64,000 nucleotides of DNA from positions 22,306,178 through 22,370,177 of the forward strand of contig NC_063158.1 in the NCBI RefSeq assembly GCF_020921035.1, in the 5' to 3' direction. The notes beneath the pieces are model-generated. The model saw nothing but the letters and a program-made list of their open reading frames with translations, was not told the origin of the DNA and ran no database searches. A program made the translations under genes and the position numbers. Every line of letters starts with the position of its first letter. Position 1 is the first letter of the stretch. This stretch comes from Rhodamnia argentea. Its lineage: Eukaryota; Streptophyta; Magnoliopsida; Myrtales; Myrtaceae. Shown here piece after piece: positions 22,790 to 34,548 of the stretch.

Positions 22790-22951
22790 AGCGTAAAAAA
22801 AATGTTCTTATGATAGGTCCTGTTTCTGATAAGAAATATAGTGAAGTTTCCTTTCCTATTCTTTCCCCGAACCCTACTACTAAAAAGGATGTTCACTTCT
22901 TAAAATATCTCATATATGTAGGCGGGAACAAAGGAAGGGGTTAGATTTATC
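22790..22951 (+). pseudogene. petA: petA fragment (plastid-derived)
   Basis: The translation [20 protein letters not shown], then [18 protein letters not shown], then [10 protein letters not shown] matches cytochrome f. The Gln codon after GRG is TAG here instead of CAG, a C-to-T change, followed by recognisable IYL-like sequence, then loss of similarity. Confidence 0.92.
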
Positions 22952-23194
22952 TGAATGCAAATGATCATATCTATATAGATGGATCTTATATATATTGTAT
23001 AATGAAGTAGAGTGGATATATAGGAATCCAAATCCGTCGAATCACTCATGTTATGATCTTCTACATCTTAGGTCTTCATGTTCCGTCATCTGGCTTATGT
23101 TCTTCATATAGTATTCAGACTAAATGACTATATGAAATTATGTAGCTACTTCCACATATTATGGGTAATGTAGGAGATATCTTTATTTTTCCTC

Positions 23195-23285
23195 ATGAAA
23201 AAATCCAAGTGACTCTTTCTTAAATCCAATCGATCTTTTCGTTGGCGTTTGCCCCCGATCCAATCGAGGAATTGAATATATTTAT
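23195..23285 (+). pseudogene. rps18: rps18 fragment (plastid-derived)
   Basis: The frame reads SK, stop, LFLKSNRSFRWRLPPIQS, matching the start of ribosomal protein S18 ([21 protein letters not shown]). An Arg codon CGA appears as TGA. Confidence 0.88.
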
Positions 23286-23376
23286 ATGTAAAAATAGAAC
23301 ATTTTGTCAAGGTTTTCTTTGATAATGATTTTCAGTGCATCCTATGGTTCTTCAAAGAACCTTTCATACATTATGT
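23286..23376 (+). pseudogene. matK: second matK fragment (plastid-derived)
   Basis: The frame reads [19 protein letters not shown], then KEPFIHYV, matching the matK segment EHLVEVFANDFQ...LWFFKDPFIHYV. In the plastid gene this lies upstream of the fragment found at 21425, so order is reversed. Confidence 0.88.
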
Positions 23377-25753
23377 GACCGCTAATTAGAAATTAACCCA
23401 GTAAGGAACTATAGAGTCTATGAATACCTCATAAAGATTTCTTTCTATGCATTGTGTTCATTTAATTAATTTCAAATAAGTCGCATCTTGATTAGACTAC
23501 AAGGACGATAAAGCATGGCATGCTCTGGTTCACTCATTATGATGATAAAATATAAGCCCGCCATGTTTCTTTTAAGATTTTCTTTTCCCAGAGCAAACTT
23601 TTAACGGTGTAATTTTCTTTATGTTTAGTTCATTCACTTTGTAATCGAGCTCTACAAGAACCTTTTCAAGAAAACCCGATGATGTATTAGTGATTAGAAG
23701 AATGCATATGAGGAACTAATAAGTTCCGGCTTGTGGTATTCCTTAGGACGCAAAAGAAGACCTAGAGCAAAACATCTTTCTTGTAACTTTCTATGTTACA
23801 CTGGGTTTCGTTTACGTGGAGGTCATCACAAAAGTTCAAACTGATAAATCATGTGGAATGAACGGGGAGACTCACACACGGGAAACCGACTTTGGAACCA
23901 TGTTAGAAAATCAAAGTTAGAAGCTTATACTAATAGGTAGAGGAAGATAACATATGTATAAAACCCATTGATACCCCATAAACAACTAAAGAAGTAGTGT
24001 GGGATACTTTGATAGTCAAAAACATTAATATACAAAACTGTCATTTTCGAACAAAACCACTAACTACTGAACCAACTCGTTACTCTTTTTATTTTTTAGA
24101 ATTTTATGACAGATATGCTTGCCGAAAGATTAAATGATTTTGGTTATCTACTTATGTACATCATATTACAAATTGGGACATTAATAAGTAGATACTATGT
24201 TGACACCATATTTACTAAGACTAGCAGCGGTCCAGGATAGACCCCGGAAACAGACCGGATCAATATTTTGCGATCTAATTTCAGCCAGAAATTGTCACAT
24301 TCTCGGTCCCAAAAATTGGGCACTGGTATTGTGCTGTTCGGTTCCGTGGTCGTGGTGCTAAACCGAACCAGTGGAATGACCTTGGACCGAATCCATTTAA
24401 ACTATATTTGTTGCTTGTTATACTTTCAGATAATTTGAATTTGGAGCGATCTGTTATGGATGTATGCGGTTCTATAACTCATGTCTTATAGTTATGTTGC
24501 ATGTTTCGAACTTTTTTACGTTTATTTATTTTAAGTGTTAATTTTTTTATTTTTTTTGGTTGTTGCTTTTGGCAAGTGGACATTTCTGTTGTTGCTTTGG
24601 CTCTAGTTTTGCTTTATTAAGGTATGAGTTGGACAATTCTTGTTGCTTTAGATTTCCGTTTGGCTTTTACCGGTGTTTTACTTCTTCGTCGTTTTGTTGC
24701 TAAGTATCACGGTTCTAAATATTGTGTATTGATGGATATATGCAATGAAAAGTAAGCTTGTCCTCTCACGAAATACAAATGAATGAAAAAAAAAAAAAGA
24801 ATCAGCCGGTTCCATGAACCGACCTAGAACCGGACCAAACGAGCACGATCGGTTTTAGGGTCTACGGATTAGTTCCAGGGTTTAAAGTACGGGAACCAAT
24901 CATGGTTCCGTGTTCGGGGTTAGTCTAGCCTAATACAGAAACCGATCACCCATAAGATTTATGAAACTTACAAGTTAGCTTTTATGAATAGTGAGTCCAA
25001 CTCTTTATCTCGGGTCAAAGCATGTGAATTCTCTCTTAGCTAGTTTGCTGCTTTGTCAGATTATATTTTCCTCTCTTTTCAAATTGAGAGAGACATCACT
25101 TGTGTTGAGATAAAAATTACGTAATCTTTTCCTCACGAATTAAGCAAATATATTATCGAAATATCATATATAAAATGCTTAAGCTATTTGATGAAAGAGG
25201 ATAGCCACTTACATAGGGTTGGACGTCGAGAGAGCCAACAAGATACACTTTCACCATCGAGTGCGTAAATTTCCTCACTCCCTACCCTAAATTGAGATTT
25301 GCAAACTTCTTGTCTTGCTCCTCAACATTTTGCGCCACCCAGATTTGCATGTACTATGTCGATAACCCTCAAACAATGGGTTAAGCAATATATGCTTAGT
25401 CCATGGAATAGAAGAACAAAGAATGATGCGAGTGAAAACATGTAGGTACAAATGAATGCATGTGAAGAAGATGGAAGCTGATCGCTCAAATCTTCGAATC
25501 GATTGTCAATTTGTCTCGTACAGCTGAAACACTAGTTAATTACACGGGCAGGGCATAGTATGTTGGAGTCCCTTCGCTTCTCACCATTTAAAATCAATTT
25601 CGAAATGATTTTTTTGACTTAACTTGACATTATTATAGAACCGAGTCCTCGAATAACGAATTTGTGAACCCAAATCAATCCATCAGGTTAACTTTCTTAG
25701 ATGAAACAACGTTAATAATCTTGTACAACCTTATAGATGTTATCCCAAGTTAG
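23377..25753. other. Intergenic; possible hAT-like remnant at 24229-24950
   Basis: There is no gene. The segment at about 24229-24950 carries GGTTCCG/CGGAACC-rich ends around a TTGTTGCTTTTGGC-type interior. A related interior occurs at about 46780-46870, and the ends recall the hAT element at 7.6-10.8 kb. No target duplication was found. The remainder shows nothing recognisable. Confidence 0.35.
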
Positions 25754-25763
25754 AATCACATTG

Positions 25764-26049
25764 GTAAAATTACCAAAAAAGCCCTAAACCTATTGTAATT
25801 GTGTCAATTTAATTCTGATTTTTTTTTTTGGCCAATACAAATCCTAAACCTTTTGCATTATGTCAATTCATATCATTCGGCCAATTTTGAGTGGAAATTG
25901 ATGATATGGACGCCGACTTTCTTACTTGGCGCAACCGGCATTGACGTAAATATTTTTAATAACATTTTATTAGTTTTTTTAATCTTTGTATTTATTATTA
26001 TTTCTTTCTATTTTTATATTTTCTTTTCGTTCTCTTTACTCTCTGTGTG

Positions 26050-26080
<31 letters not shown>

Positions 26081-26282
26081 GGGGGTGGTTCCTGGGGGGC
26101 CAAGGTCACCAGCCAACACTTGCAAGCCACAGGCAAGGCTACAGCGGCATTCATGTCGGCGATGTCGCTCAAAATGGGCTTAATAAACTAAATTAATACA
26201 AATGCAAAAAAATTAATACTCAATTGACAAACTGAATTGGCACAACTGAAATAAATTTATGACTTTTTTGGAAATTTTGCCA
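25764..26282. mobile_element. 519-bp Mutator-like miniature element
   Basis: The left end reads GTAAAATTACCAAAAAAGCC then CTAAACC, TTGTAATTGTGTCAATTTA. The complement of the right end reads TGGCAAAATTTCCAAAAAAG then TCATAAA, CAGTTGTGCCAATTCA. These are terminal inverted repeats of about 55-60 bp. AATCACATTG flanks both sides (25754-25763 and 26283-26292). The interior has a (GT)n run at about 26044-26064 next to poly-T, and no transposase. Confidence 0.8.
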
Positions 26283-26292
26283 AATCACATTG

Positions 26293-26540
26293 AAGATCCG
26301 ATGCTTTTCGAGGCTCGAAATCACGGTACAACCACGTCAACTCGACTAATCCCCCCTCGAGAGATATTTGTTCTCGTTTGCACATTAAATTATCTTTGGA
26401 GGGGGGCACATGATTGCATTGAATGAGGAAGGGGGGGAAAATGTCTTCAAATGCCGCATGAGATGGGTGTGGGGGTCGAAGCTTGAATTGCGCTGAGCAA
26501 GCTGAAGCTCTTGTTGCAAACGTGCAAGCAGTAAATACAG

Positions 26541-26578
<38 letters not shown>

Positions 26579-29500
26579 GGACACCAACATGCGATCATTT
26601 AATGCGCTCGATCTGCTTGCCCATGCATTCTTAGTTGGACCTATTCTTCCCTTCAATCTCCTCTCGTTCGGGCACTGAAAATTGAGCGACCAGATCGTCA
26701 GAGTTCTTTTTCCACTGTTCCTTCCATTCTTCGTACGCACCAAGCATCTCCATCTTATGGTGACCAACATCCTCAGTGTAATGCGAATGACACAAGGAGC
26801 GCCAATAGAGTGAGGGATGATACAATGGATCTGCAGTTCGCGATTCTACAATAGATAGCGGATCGGACAACTCGCGGTCCAAATTGGTCGGTGGTCGGTG
26901 CTCAAATGTCGTGGCCACATCGAATTTGGGCCACAGAGATCTAAGTCTTAGCTTAAAACAAGGAATGCAAAAAGACCGCATGCCCAAGCTCAGAGCCTTA
27001 AAAGTTATGGCCGACTAAGAAAACCACATTTTCCATAGAGGGATTGTCACGAACTTTCCACACGCTAGTATCGGCCTCTTGGTTTCATTTCAACCGGCTT
27101 CGCAGGGGGTTAGATCTTTACATTTGGTAGCCGATGCATTAGGTGCCTCTCATCCATGTGAATGCGTCAACTCTAGCTATACCATGTGTATTCCTTCTTC
27201 CTTCACTTAAAACAAAAGAAAGGTAAAGAACCACTTCCATCACTCTGTTGGTTGGCCGATGGCTCAGTCTACCACATTTACAAAGAAATCCATGAAGGCC
27301 ATGTTTGACTTCCAGAGAACATTCTAATTGACAGGATACATGTGGGTGCATCCCCCAAGATTGTGGATAATGTCCCCATTTATACCGCACTGATCATAGG
27401 TCTCCGACGTAGAAAAACACAGAACAATGGGAAGATTTTGTGAGATATTTAAGAATGATATCGAATCTGAGCACCACAGACCAGACCCAACACAACACAG
27501 CTACAATCAAGTTAACGGTCGCAGACAAAGTTCGGAAAAAATAGCCCCATGGGTTGTTTTAAGCTGATATGGAATTCAACTGGCGAGTACCTCGGTCCAC
27601 AATATAGTCACCTAGTTCTAGTATACACTGGGTCAATCTAACTATTTACTGAATCGTGATAATATTAGGCACGTTTCAAGTTCCGGTCTCAATTGAAACT
27701 AGTTTTCAGGTGCATTTAGCAATCAATATCGAACACGGGACAAATTTGAGATTGTAATTGGGGTTAATGGGACTTGGGACGGGGTCAACCATCGCAAACC
27801 CACCCCCATTGCCATCCCTAGTCAGTACTTCTCGACGGACTGCCTCAATGGCACTACACATTCTTTTAGCAGCAACAAATGAGAGTATTCCCAATAAAAA
27901 AGAAACAAGGGACTGTAATTCTGCTTTTCAAATCTCATGAATGAACGAACTTAGGTGGAAGGTGAAGAAGGCCTCCTTCCAGGAGTAACAATACAGTTTA
28001 TACTGCTACAGTGGCTGGTGTAGTAACCGAACCGGATTGACAGTATTCAATTAAAACAAAACTGGGCATGGTTTTATACTTAAGGGGGGAAGCGCCATTC
28101 ATTTACATTAAAATTTTTGTTAGAGATTTATGGGGGCTCTAGATTTACATTAGAGTGCTGTTGATCGAAATGGACCTTCATTTCACAAAAGACAACTTGC
28201 TAAGAAACACTGCACATAAGATTACCATATACATTCTTCTGTTTCGTCAGAACCATGGAACAGAGATCCTCCTAGCGCAATCCAGTGCCTCAAAAAAGAG
28301 CTGCGACGTCTCTTCTGGGTGCAAAGTCTTATCGCCTAAGACTGGAATATATGCAACAGAGTAATGGTCAACAACCGATCAGAAGTTTCGTACCAAAAAC
28401 ATGCAACAACAAACTGTTGCCATGACAGACCAGGTTTATACATTGTTAAGGGGTTTCATCTTTCTCCTGCTCATTAAAGTACAAATATATATCCTGGTCA
28501 GTTTTAGAACAATAAAAAACGTGTAACAGACTGAATTAAACTGTGACAAACATGTAAGGATAATGAGCACCAAGGCGAGGACTTGAGGGCTAAGTAAAGA
28601 ACGGACTGTACACGATGCTATTCTAACCTTGTAAAAGAACAGCATCACGCTAAGAATGGCTTTCCAGCTAAACATTAGAATGACAACAGGAGCGGAATAG
28701 AAAGCCTGATTCCAGGAAAGAGAGAAGTATGTGCCTAATGTTAGATCAGCAGGCCTGGTGCAGATGTCGCAGGTCGCAATGGAAAAGCTAGAAAGAATGC
28801 ATTAAACCAGAATTACACTCCATAGTCCATCCTATAGTATTCCTCCTTTTTGTGAGACCAGTAATATATAGGTACCAGGTAATAGTCTACAACTAGCCAG
28901 AAAAGCTTGGCACATTCTTAACAGCATACAAAATAGTAAGGGCTGAGGAACAAGACCATGAAACTTGCACTCAGAGAGTATAATAATGATGGAATATCAA
29001 AGTAAAAGAGACCTCATCTGAAGGAAGCGGATGATCACAAGAGCCATGTACAATCAAAGAACTTAAGCTAAGGCAATTGCCAAATAAACAGCAGTTTGAG
29101 TACATCTCCAATTAAACCCACCACATGCTCTGAATTGCATGATAAGCATAAAGCAACCTCTCTTATGTGGATAATGTTAAAGAAGAAACAGGGCGCATGA
29201 TCATTGATATGCAAGCAAGACAATTTCAGAAAAGATACAGAAGAGAGAGAAGAAAAAAGAAACTTTTGAACAAGACAAAAGGTCCATTCATACTATCTTA
29301 GAAGAAAGTCCCTTATTTTTTGTTTCAGATTAGTCACGAAAAAGTCGCTAAACTATCTGCTCTAATTTCATTGCCATAAGCATATGGGCGAATCCGCCTG
29401 GAAACAACCAAGTTTGCTGAAGCAAGGTGGCATCTGAATAAGTTAAGACTCAGACCCATGCAAATATTGATCAGACCAGGGCACCACCTTGTCTACATGG

Positions 29501-30461
29501 AGACTGTTAACTTTTTTCCCTCTCATATTTATTATGCATACAATAATCAAAGGGTGAAAAGATTATGAAAGGACGGCCCGTCACTATACAGTCCTGACCA
29601 TGACCAAAGACAAGAAAAGGCTATGGACTGAAGAATATTCAACATCACCAGGAGGTTTCTACATCTCAGTAAACCTGGTGAGCAATGCTGAATCTATAAT
29701 AAAGGACTACATGACCAATCAACTGACAATAGTATTAAGCCCTCGCTCCCTCCTAAGTTCATATCTCTAGTCCCAAAATGTTTCCTTATTTCATAGCCAG
29801 AAATCTCAATATTGACAATGGGAAATTTTGCTATCTCAATATTGTTCCCCCAATTTCAATTTGAGGTCTTAACAAATATATTTGAGTGGTATAAGCAGAG
29901 AACCTCCCTACAACTTGGCTGGCGAGCCTACCTTAAAAAAAAAAAAAGGGCATCTTGAGTTTGATCAAGATCGATTTTGAACCAAGCACATCGTTATCAT
30001 GCACCCGCTCGAATCAAATCTTCCAACCATGTAAGCACAGCATCTCCTCGACACCATTTTGTGGGGGACATGTATTTAGGATTCAATTCTCCATTTACCC
30101 TCGTTTGCAACACAACTCGACATGAGTTCACCAAATGCAAATGCTCGTAAACAAGCCATAATCTCCCCATCAACCTATCACACTTCACAATATCATAGAG
30201 CTGTAACAACTTAGGAAAGCAAACCCGAATTTCCAGTCTTTAATATAAATGAACTCACAGTACTATCCATCTTCTACAAATTAAGCCACTGCGAAACCAA
30301 TAATTATTATACGCATCGTTGTAGCATCAATATTACCAACAAAACAAGATTTCTAACAATTCCCTGTCTCACATCTTCCCACGAATAAAATCCCACTGTT
30401 CATCAGGAAAAAGAAAGGCAAGGAAAGGACTTTAGTACCTACAACGGCAATCGCAACGCGA
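26293..30461. other. Intergenic, no confident gene
   Basis: A 118-codon minus-strand frame at 26631-26987 has no recognised domain. A (CT)n run lies at 26542-26575. The stretch 28-30.4 kb is moderately complex and could include untranslated exons of the gene at 30462-30839. A GT at its 3' side near 30439 could be a donor, but I could not follow it. Confidence 0.35.
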
Positions 30462-30839
30462 CTACACGCTCGCTTTCTCCGACGCGTCCTTCTTCGGCGA
30501 GTCGGCATCACTCGGGTGCGTCGAAGGCGCATGCGAATCGTCCCCGATTGACGGCAGCGGATTGCCGCCCTTGATGAACCAGCCCAGGGCGAAGAACGCG
30601 GCTCCGGCGAGGATCGCCGTGCCCCAGGCGTGGGAGTACCACCGGCTGTACTGCCGGATCGCGAACCGCCACTGCTCCCGCAGCGTGACCGGGTCGGGGT
30701 TCGCCGCGTCGGGCCGGTTCGGGTACTTGATCCGGTGGCCGGAGAACTCCTGAGCGTGGGGCTCGCCGCTCGGGACCTCCGCCGAGGGCGGAGGAGGGCG
30801 GGAGGAGGTGGCGGGGCTGGATTCTTGGCGATCGGTCAT
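30462..30839 (-). CDS. Uncharacterised 125-aa single-helix membrane protein
   Basis: Single-exon frame from ATG at 30839 to stop at 30462. The GC-rich coding block contrasts sharply with AT-rich flanks. The N-terminus is hydrophilic and Pro/Ser-rich (1-50), then a basic-aromatic stretch REQWRFAIRQYSRWYSHAWG (54-73), one hydrophobic helix (about 71-89, ending WFIKGG), and a short acidic-Ser tail. The pattern suggests a tail- or single-span-anchored organelle or endomembrane protein. I do not recognise a named family, though the compact conserved core looks like a real plant-conserved protein. No neighbour suggests a function. Confidence 0.75.
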   Translation of the reverse strand: MTDRQESSPATSSRPPPPSAEVPSGEPHAQEFSGHRIKYPNRPDAANPDPVTLREQWRFAIRQYSRWYSHAWGTAILAGAAFFALGWFIKGGNPLPSIGDDSHAPSTHPSDADSPKKDASEKASV

Positions 30840-32172
30840 GGCGGTGAAGGAGGCGGTGGTGATTCCGAGTGTGGATTGAGGCCGAAATGTGTGTAGAAGG
30901 TAGGCTCGAAGTGTGGCTCGGGGGAGAATCCGCCCAATGTTGATCGCGGGCCGTTGATCGTTGTAGAGTTGATATAATCAACGGTAATGGTTATATGCAA
31001 TCGATGGATGCGGGTTCAGACAACTCTGCGCCATATGACACTTCGTCTGTCTGTTCAAGGAGACGAGCGACACGTCGGCAGACTGCCTGCACAAGAAGTG
31101 CGTACTCCCCATGCGAAAATCTCTAAAAGAAAACAGACAAACTAGAAGTAAAAATAATAAAAGAGAACATTTTAGTTTATTGCGAAAAATAAATAATTTA
31201 TAAATTATTTCTCTACTAATTATCGTTTCTAATAGTGACTTTTGTATCGCTTAAAAAAATAAATGAAAACGAAAAAATATTTTTATTATCCCTCAAAATG
31301 TAATATATTCTTGCCAATAATTAACAACGAATTTTGTTAAATAATTATTTCAAACGAAACAAATAATTATTTTCGAAAGATTATTTTCTAAATCGTTTAT
31401 TTTTTGCAATGATAATGATGCCTGCTTTTTTATCTTTGATCGATACACATTACATTTTCTCGATTACATCAAACACGTCCTTGGTTGAATTTAATTAAAT
31501 GAACTCTATGGTTTAAATGGATATTATAACATCGATTAATAAGTTTATGTTTGGAATATTGTGTAATTTAAAAACTATAGTTGAAAAATATCGCGTTGCT
31601 TGTTATTTTAGGATTCAAATCTAACAAGAAACATAAATTTCAAGGAAAACAAATCAATTGAATAAACAGCATTGATCGAATACGTTTCGTGTATGAAAAT
31701 CAAATTTAGCGTGACAATCACGGCAACAAAATGAAGTATCTCGAGGCAAGCGCACAGGAGGAAACATTAAAATAAAATCAAATATGTACATATTGTTTTT
31801 TTTAAGATACTTAATTATATGTTTGTAATATCCACCTGATGTATGTAAATATTTATCATAGACACCTGTCATTCCATTTCCCCCTTTGCAATGATCTAAC
31901 GCTATCAAATTTTCTTGTGGGATTTATATAAAAAAAAATTAATCTACTTTTATCAAAGTTCAATGTTGCTAAATTTTTATTTCCTATATATCTATTAAAA
32001 GATAAGAAACACTATTTTTATATTTTTAAAATAAGGTAGTCAATTTTGTGCTCTTTCCATTTTCGCTCATTTGCATTTGTGGTACCTTTTGAACCATTGA
32101 TCTTGCATCTTTGCGAATTATACACATCTCATGTTACTCAAAACCTCGAAAGTAAGCGTAGAAATACACTAA

Positions 32173-32392
32173 GGCTCCGTTTATTTAACAAAAAACAAAT
32201 AATTGAAATAATATATTTTTTTAGAAATGATCGTTTGTATTACTTATAAAAATGAATGAAATGAAAGTATTATTACTGTTCACAAAAATGTTAAGACATA
32301 AATTATTTCGATAATGAAAAAAAAATCTCTTTGATTAATTATTTCAAATGATACAAGCGATCTTTTTTTCCCCCCATGAAACAAACAGAACC
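32173..32392. mobile_element. 220-bp Tourist-like miniature element (TAA target)
   Basis: The left end is GGCTCCGTTTATTTAAC; the complement of the right end is GGTTCTGTTTGTTTCAT. TAA flanks both sides (32170-32172 and 32393-32395), the 3-bp target typical of PIF/Harbinger-type elements. No coding capacity. Confidence 0.7.
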
Positions 32393-32428
32393 TAACAATA
32401 TACTATCTCAACCATTTGACATGCATTA

Positions 32429-32688
32429 TGACTTCGTTTGTTTCGCAAAAACAAAGAATTATTTTGAAAATTTCTTCCTAAATATAGTTGATTATATCAC
32501 TTTTGAATTTGAATGAACGAAAAAATATTTTTTTATTCACGAAATTATTTAGATATGAATTGCTATCAACGATGAAATCATTTTTTTATTGAATAATTAT
32601 TTCAAGCGATATAAATAATTATTTTTAAAAATATATACTTTTCAAATCATTCATTTTTCAGTTAATTTCTACCCAAACAAATGAAGCG
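32429..32688. mobile_element. Probable related miniature element
   Basis: The left end TGACTTCGTTTGTTTCGC pairs with the complement of the right end, CGCTTCATTTGTTTGGG. Flanks are TTA and TAA, which are not a direct repeat, so boundaries are uncertain. Confidence 0.4.
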
Positions 32689-33284
32689 TAAAATCCTGTA
32701 TAATCGATACCACGCAATCCACGGCAACCGGCCATTTGGGATCTACTTCACCCAACTTCACTAGAGGCACGAGAAGACACAATACGTTACCGTTTGAGCC
32801 ACCCGATGACGCGGCCGAGACATGTGTAAGCTCAGTTGACCTCGGATGCCTTGATGATGCAGCACAGCACTAGCAGGTAGACGTGCAAAACAGCCCGAGA
32901 GAAACCAGCTCAGGAAATAATTATTAATTAGCAACCCCATAAAGATCATGCGTTCTAGTTGAAAGTACTTTGTGGATGGTAGCGAGCTTAAAACACCAGC
33001 CATGGCATATACAACCCAAGGAGTACCACATTCATGGCTACAGCACAGTAGTGTATTGCTATATGATTTTCATAAACTACAACAAGCCAACATGCACACA
33101 CTAGGTGATTCCCTCACCTCACCTTACAAATTATTCTCTAGGTCGCCACCGTGCCGACGCCGGCAACACTCAAGCGCTTAAAAACTGGAAACGGCGTGTG
33201 ACCAGTAATCACATGCTTTAGAAGTTCATGCATCCGTGCTTATCTATTCAACAGAGTAGCTTCTGCATGCAGCTTGTTTCCATC

Positions 33285-34548
33285 CTAAGCAGCTTCCTCT
33301 TCCACGTTGTTAACCCGTTCACATTCATCAATCCACTCACTGTATCTGCAAAAGTTTCAAATCCTTTTGAGAAAGAGGGGGAAAAGGACGTATAAGATGG
33401 AAATGAAGAGGAAGCTATAGCCGCAATGAACTTACATGTCTATTGGCTCAGTTAAAGCTGCGGAAATTACAAAGAAAAGTGGGTCAGGAACAAATCACAG
33501 AAAAAGATCATTTCTGGGAGAGGAGCAAGAGCAACATCAAAGAAACAGAGTGAATCACATATAGCTTAAGGCACTACACATTCTTAGCATCTAAATCACC
33601 CTAAACATTGAGGCAGTCAAGCGGTGAGAGGTCTGATAAGAAGAATGTCAACTCACTGCTTTTACATTTCAAAATGAAAGAGCTAAAGTATCATATAAAC
33701 ATTATTCAGCACCAGTTATGACTTTCATAAAAGACGAAAGTCTGAACAAGAATTCGAGTGTCTTCAGAATATGGTTTTCTCTGCTTCCTTATGACAAATC
33801 AAATCTATACTGTTAAACAATACTACTGGTAATCTTGAACTGATTTAAAATAGCAACCCAGATCTCATGCATGCAGAAGCTATTTGTACCACCCAAAAAT
33901 ATCCCATAAAAAAGCACATACATGTCGCCAGAACTTTCTTCATCGAGTCATTATAGGAAGATGAATAGACTTCATCAGTATCGTTATGAACATATAGCAC
34001 GTTGCAATCAGCAGGAAGTACAGAGGAAGCATACCTGTGATGGTAGTGCTGAAGCTTTCCTGGCAGATCCCGCATACAGCTTCACCAATAAGGTTCTTCA
34101 TATCACTGAAATGAAAAAACTTAAGATGAGAGTGCAATATCTCTAAATAAACACCCCCAGACATTTCCTCACTTGATAACTCAATCCTCCAATTTCCCTT
34201 CCAAGTTAATGCCCTTCTAATTCCTATTCGACACTTCCAAAGAACATAATTATCTGTGACACAGCAACTTCGGCAACAAACTCTTTCTAACCCTCAAGTT
34301 AAGTAACTGGAGTTTCTTGGCAAGCACATGGATCCGGTGCATAATGAGATTACGATTTCCAGACATGCCAGGCTCCAAGAGAAACTATCCAGAAATAAGA
34401 AAAAAAGGGAGAAGACGAATACAAGAGACACTTGCATGCGACATTCAACACTTGTGCCATGGTTGCAGAATGGACAGCTAAAGACCGTATCTAGCTTGTC
34501 CATTCGCTTCCTAGGAGGTGGCTTCGCCCTGGACTTCCTCTTTCCCAT
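33285..34548 (-). CDS. ELOF1: Transcription elongation factor 1 homolog (ELOF1/Elf1 family)
   Basis: A small zinc-binding nuclear protein that travels with elongating RNA polymerase II. Exons on the minus strand: 34548-34436, 34105-34035, 33457-33436 (22 nt) and 33345-33285, giving 88 aa. The N-terminus MGKRKSRAKPPPRKRMDKLD is the basic family signature; zinc ligands are two CxxC pairs, CPFC (about 25-28) and CGIC (about 49-52); then SFSTTIT, LTEPIDIYSEWIDECERVN and a short acidic tail. Exon 1 must end at CGCAT before GCAAGT to give CRIDMKNLIGEA, so intron 1 is a GC-AG intron. All phases close. The length is close to animal ELOF1 (83 aa). Confidence 0.93.

Larger units (their letters stand above)
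21425..23376. other. Nuclear plastid DNA cluster (scrambled NUPT)
   Basis: Nine or more short plastid-derived pieces lie end to end in non-plastid order and both orientations: matK, ycf2, rps12, ycf2, psaA (minus), ycf68 with trnI intron (minus), petA, rps18, matK. All are truncated, with stops and frameshifts. Some junctions share short identical sequence. Stretches at about 21787-21940, 22121-22455, 22713-22789 and 22952-23194 were not assigned; some may be further plastid or organellar pieces. Confidence 0.85.
30840..33284. other. Intergenic, AT-rich with miniature elements
   Basis: It contains the two miniature elements listed at 32173-32392 and 32429-32688. A similar AT-rich stretch at about 31130-31480 (TTGCGAAAAATAAATAATTT and, near the other end, AAATAATTATTTTCGAAAGA) is probably a related decayed copy. 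No gene. Confidence 0.4.

Noticed and set aside
22753..22944. 63-codon frame resembling cytochrome f
   Set aside because: It is a truncated plastid petA fragment with a stop inside the conserved sequence.
30508..30981. 157-codon minus-strand frame in another phase over the small membrane protein gene
   Set aside because: It is Arg/Pro-rich from GC-rich antiphase reading; the 125-codon frame has the coherent helix and start.
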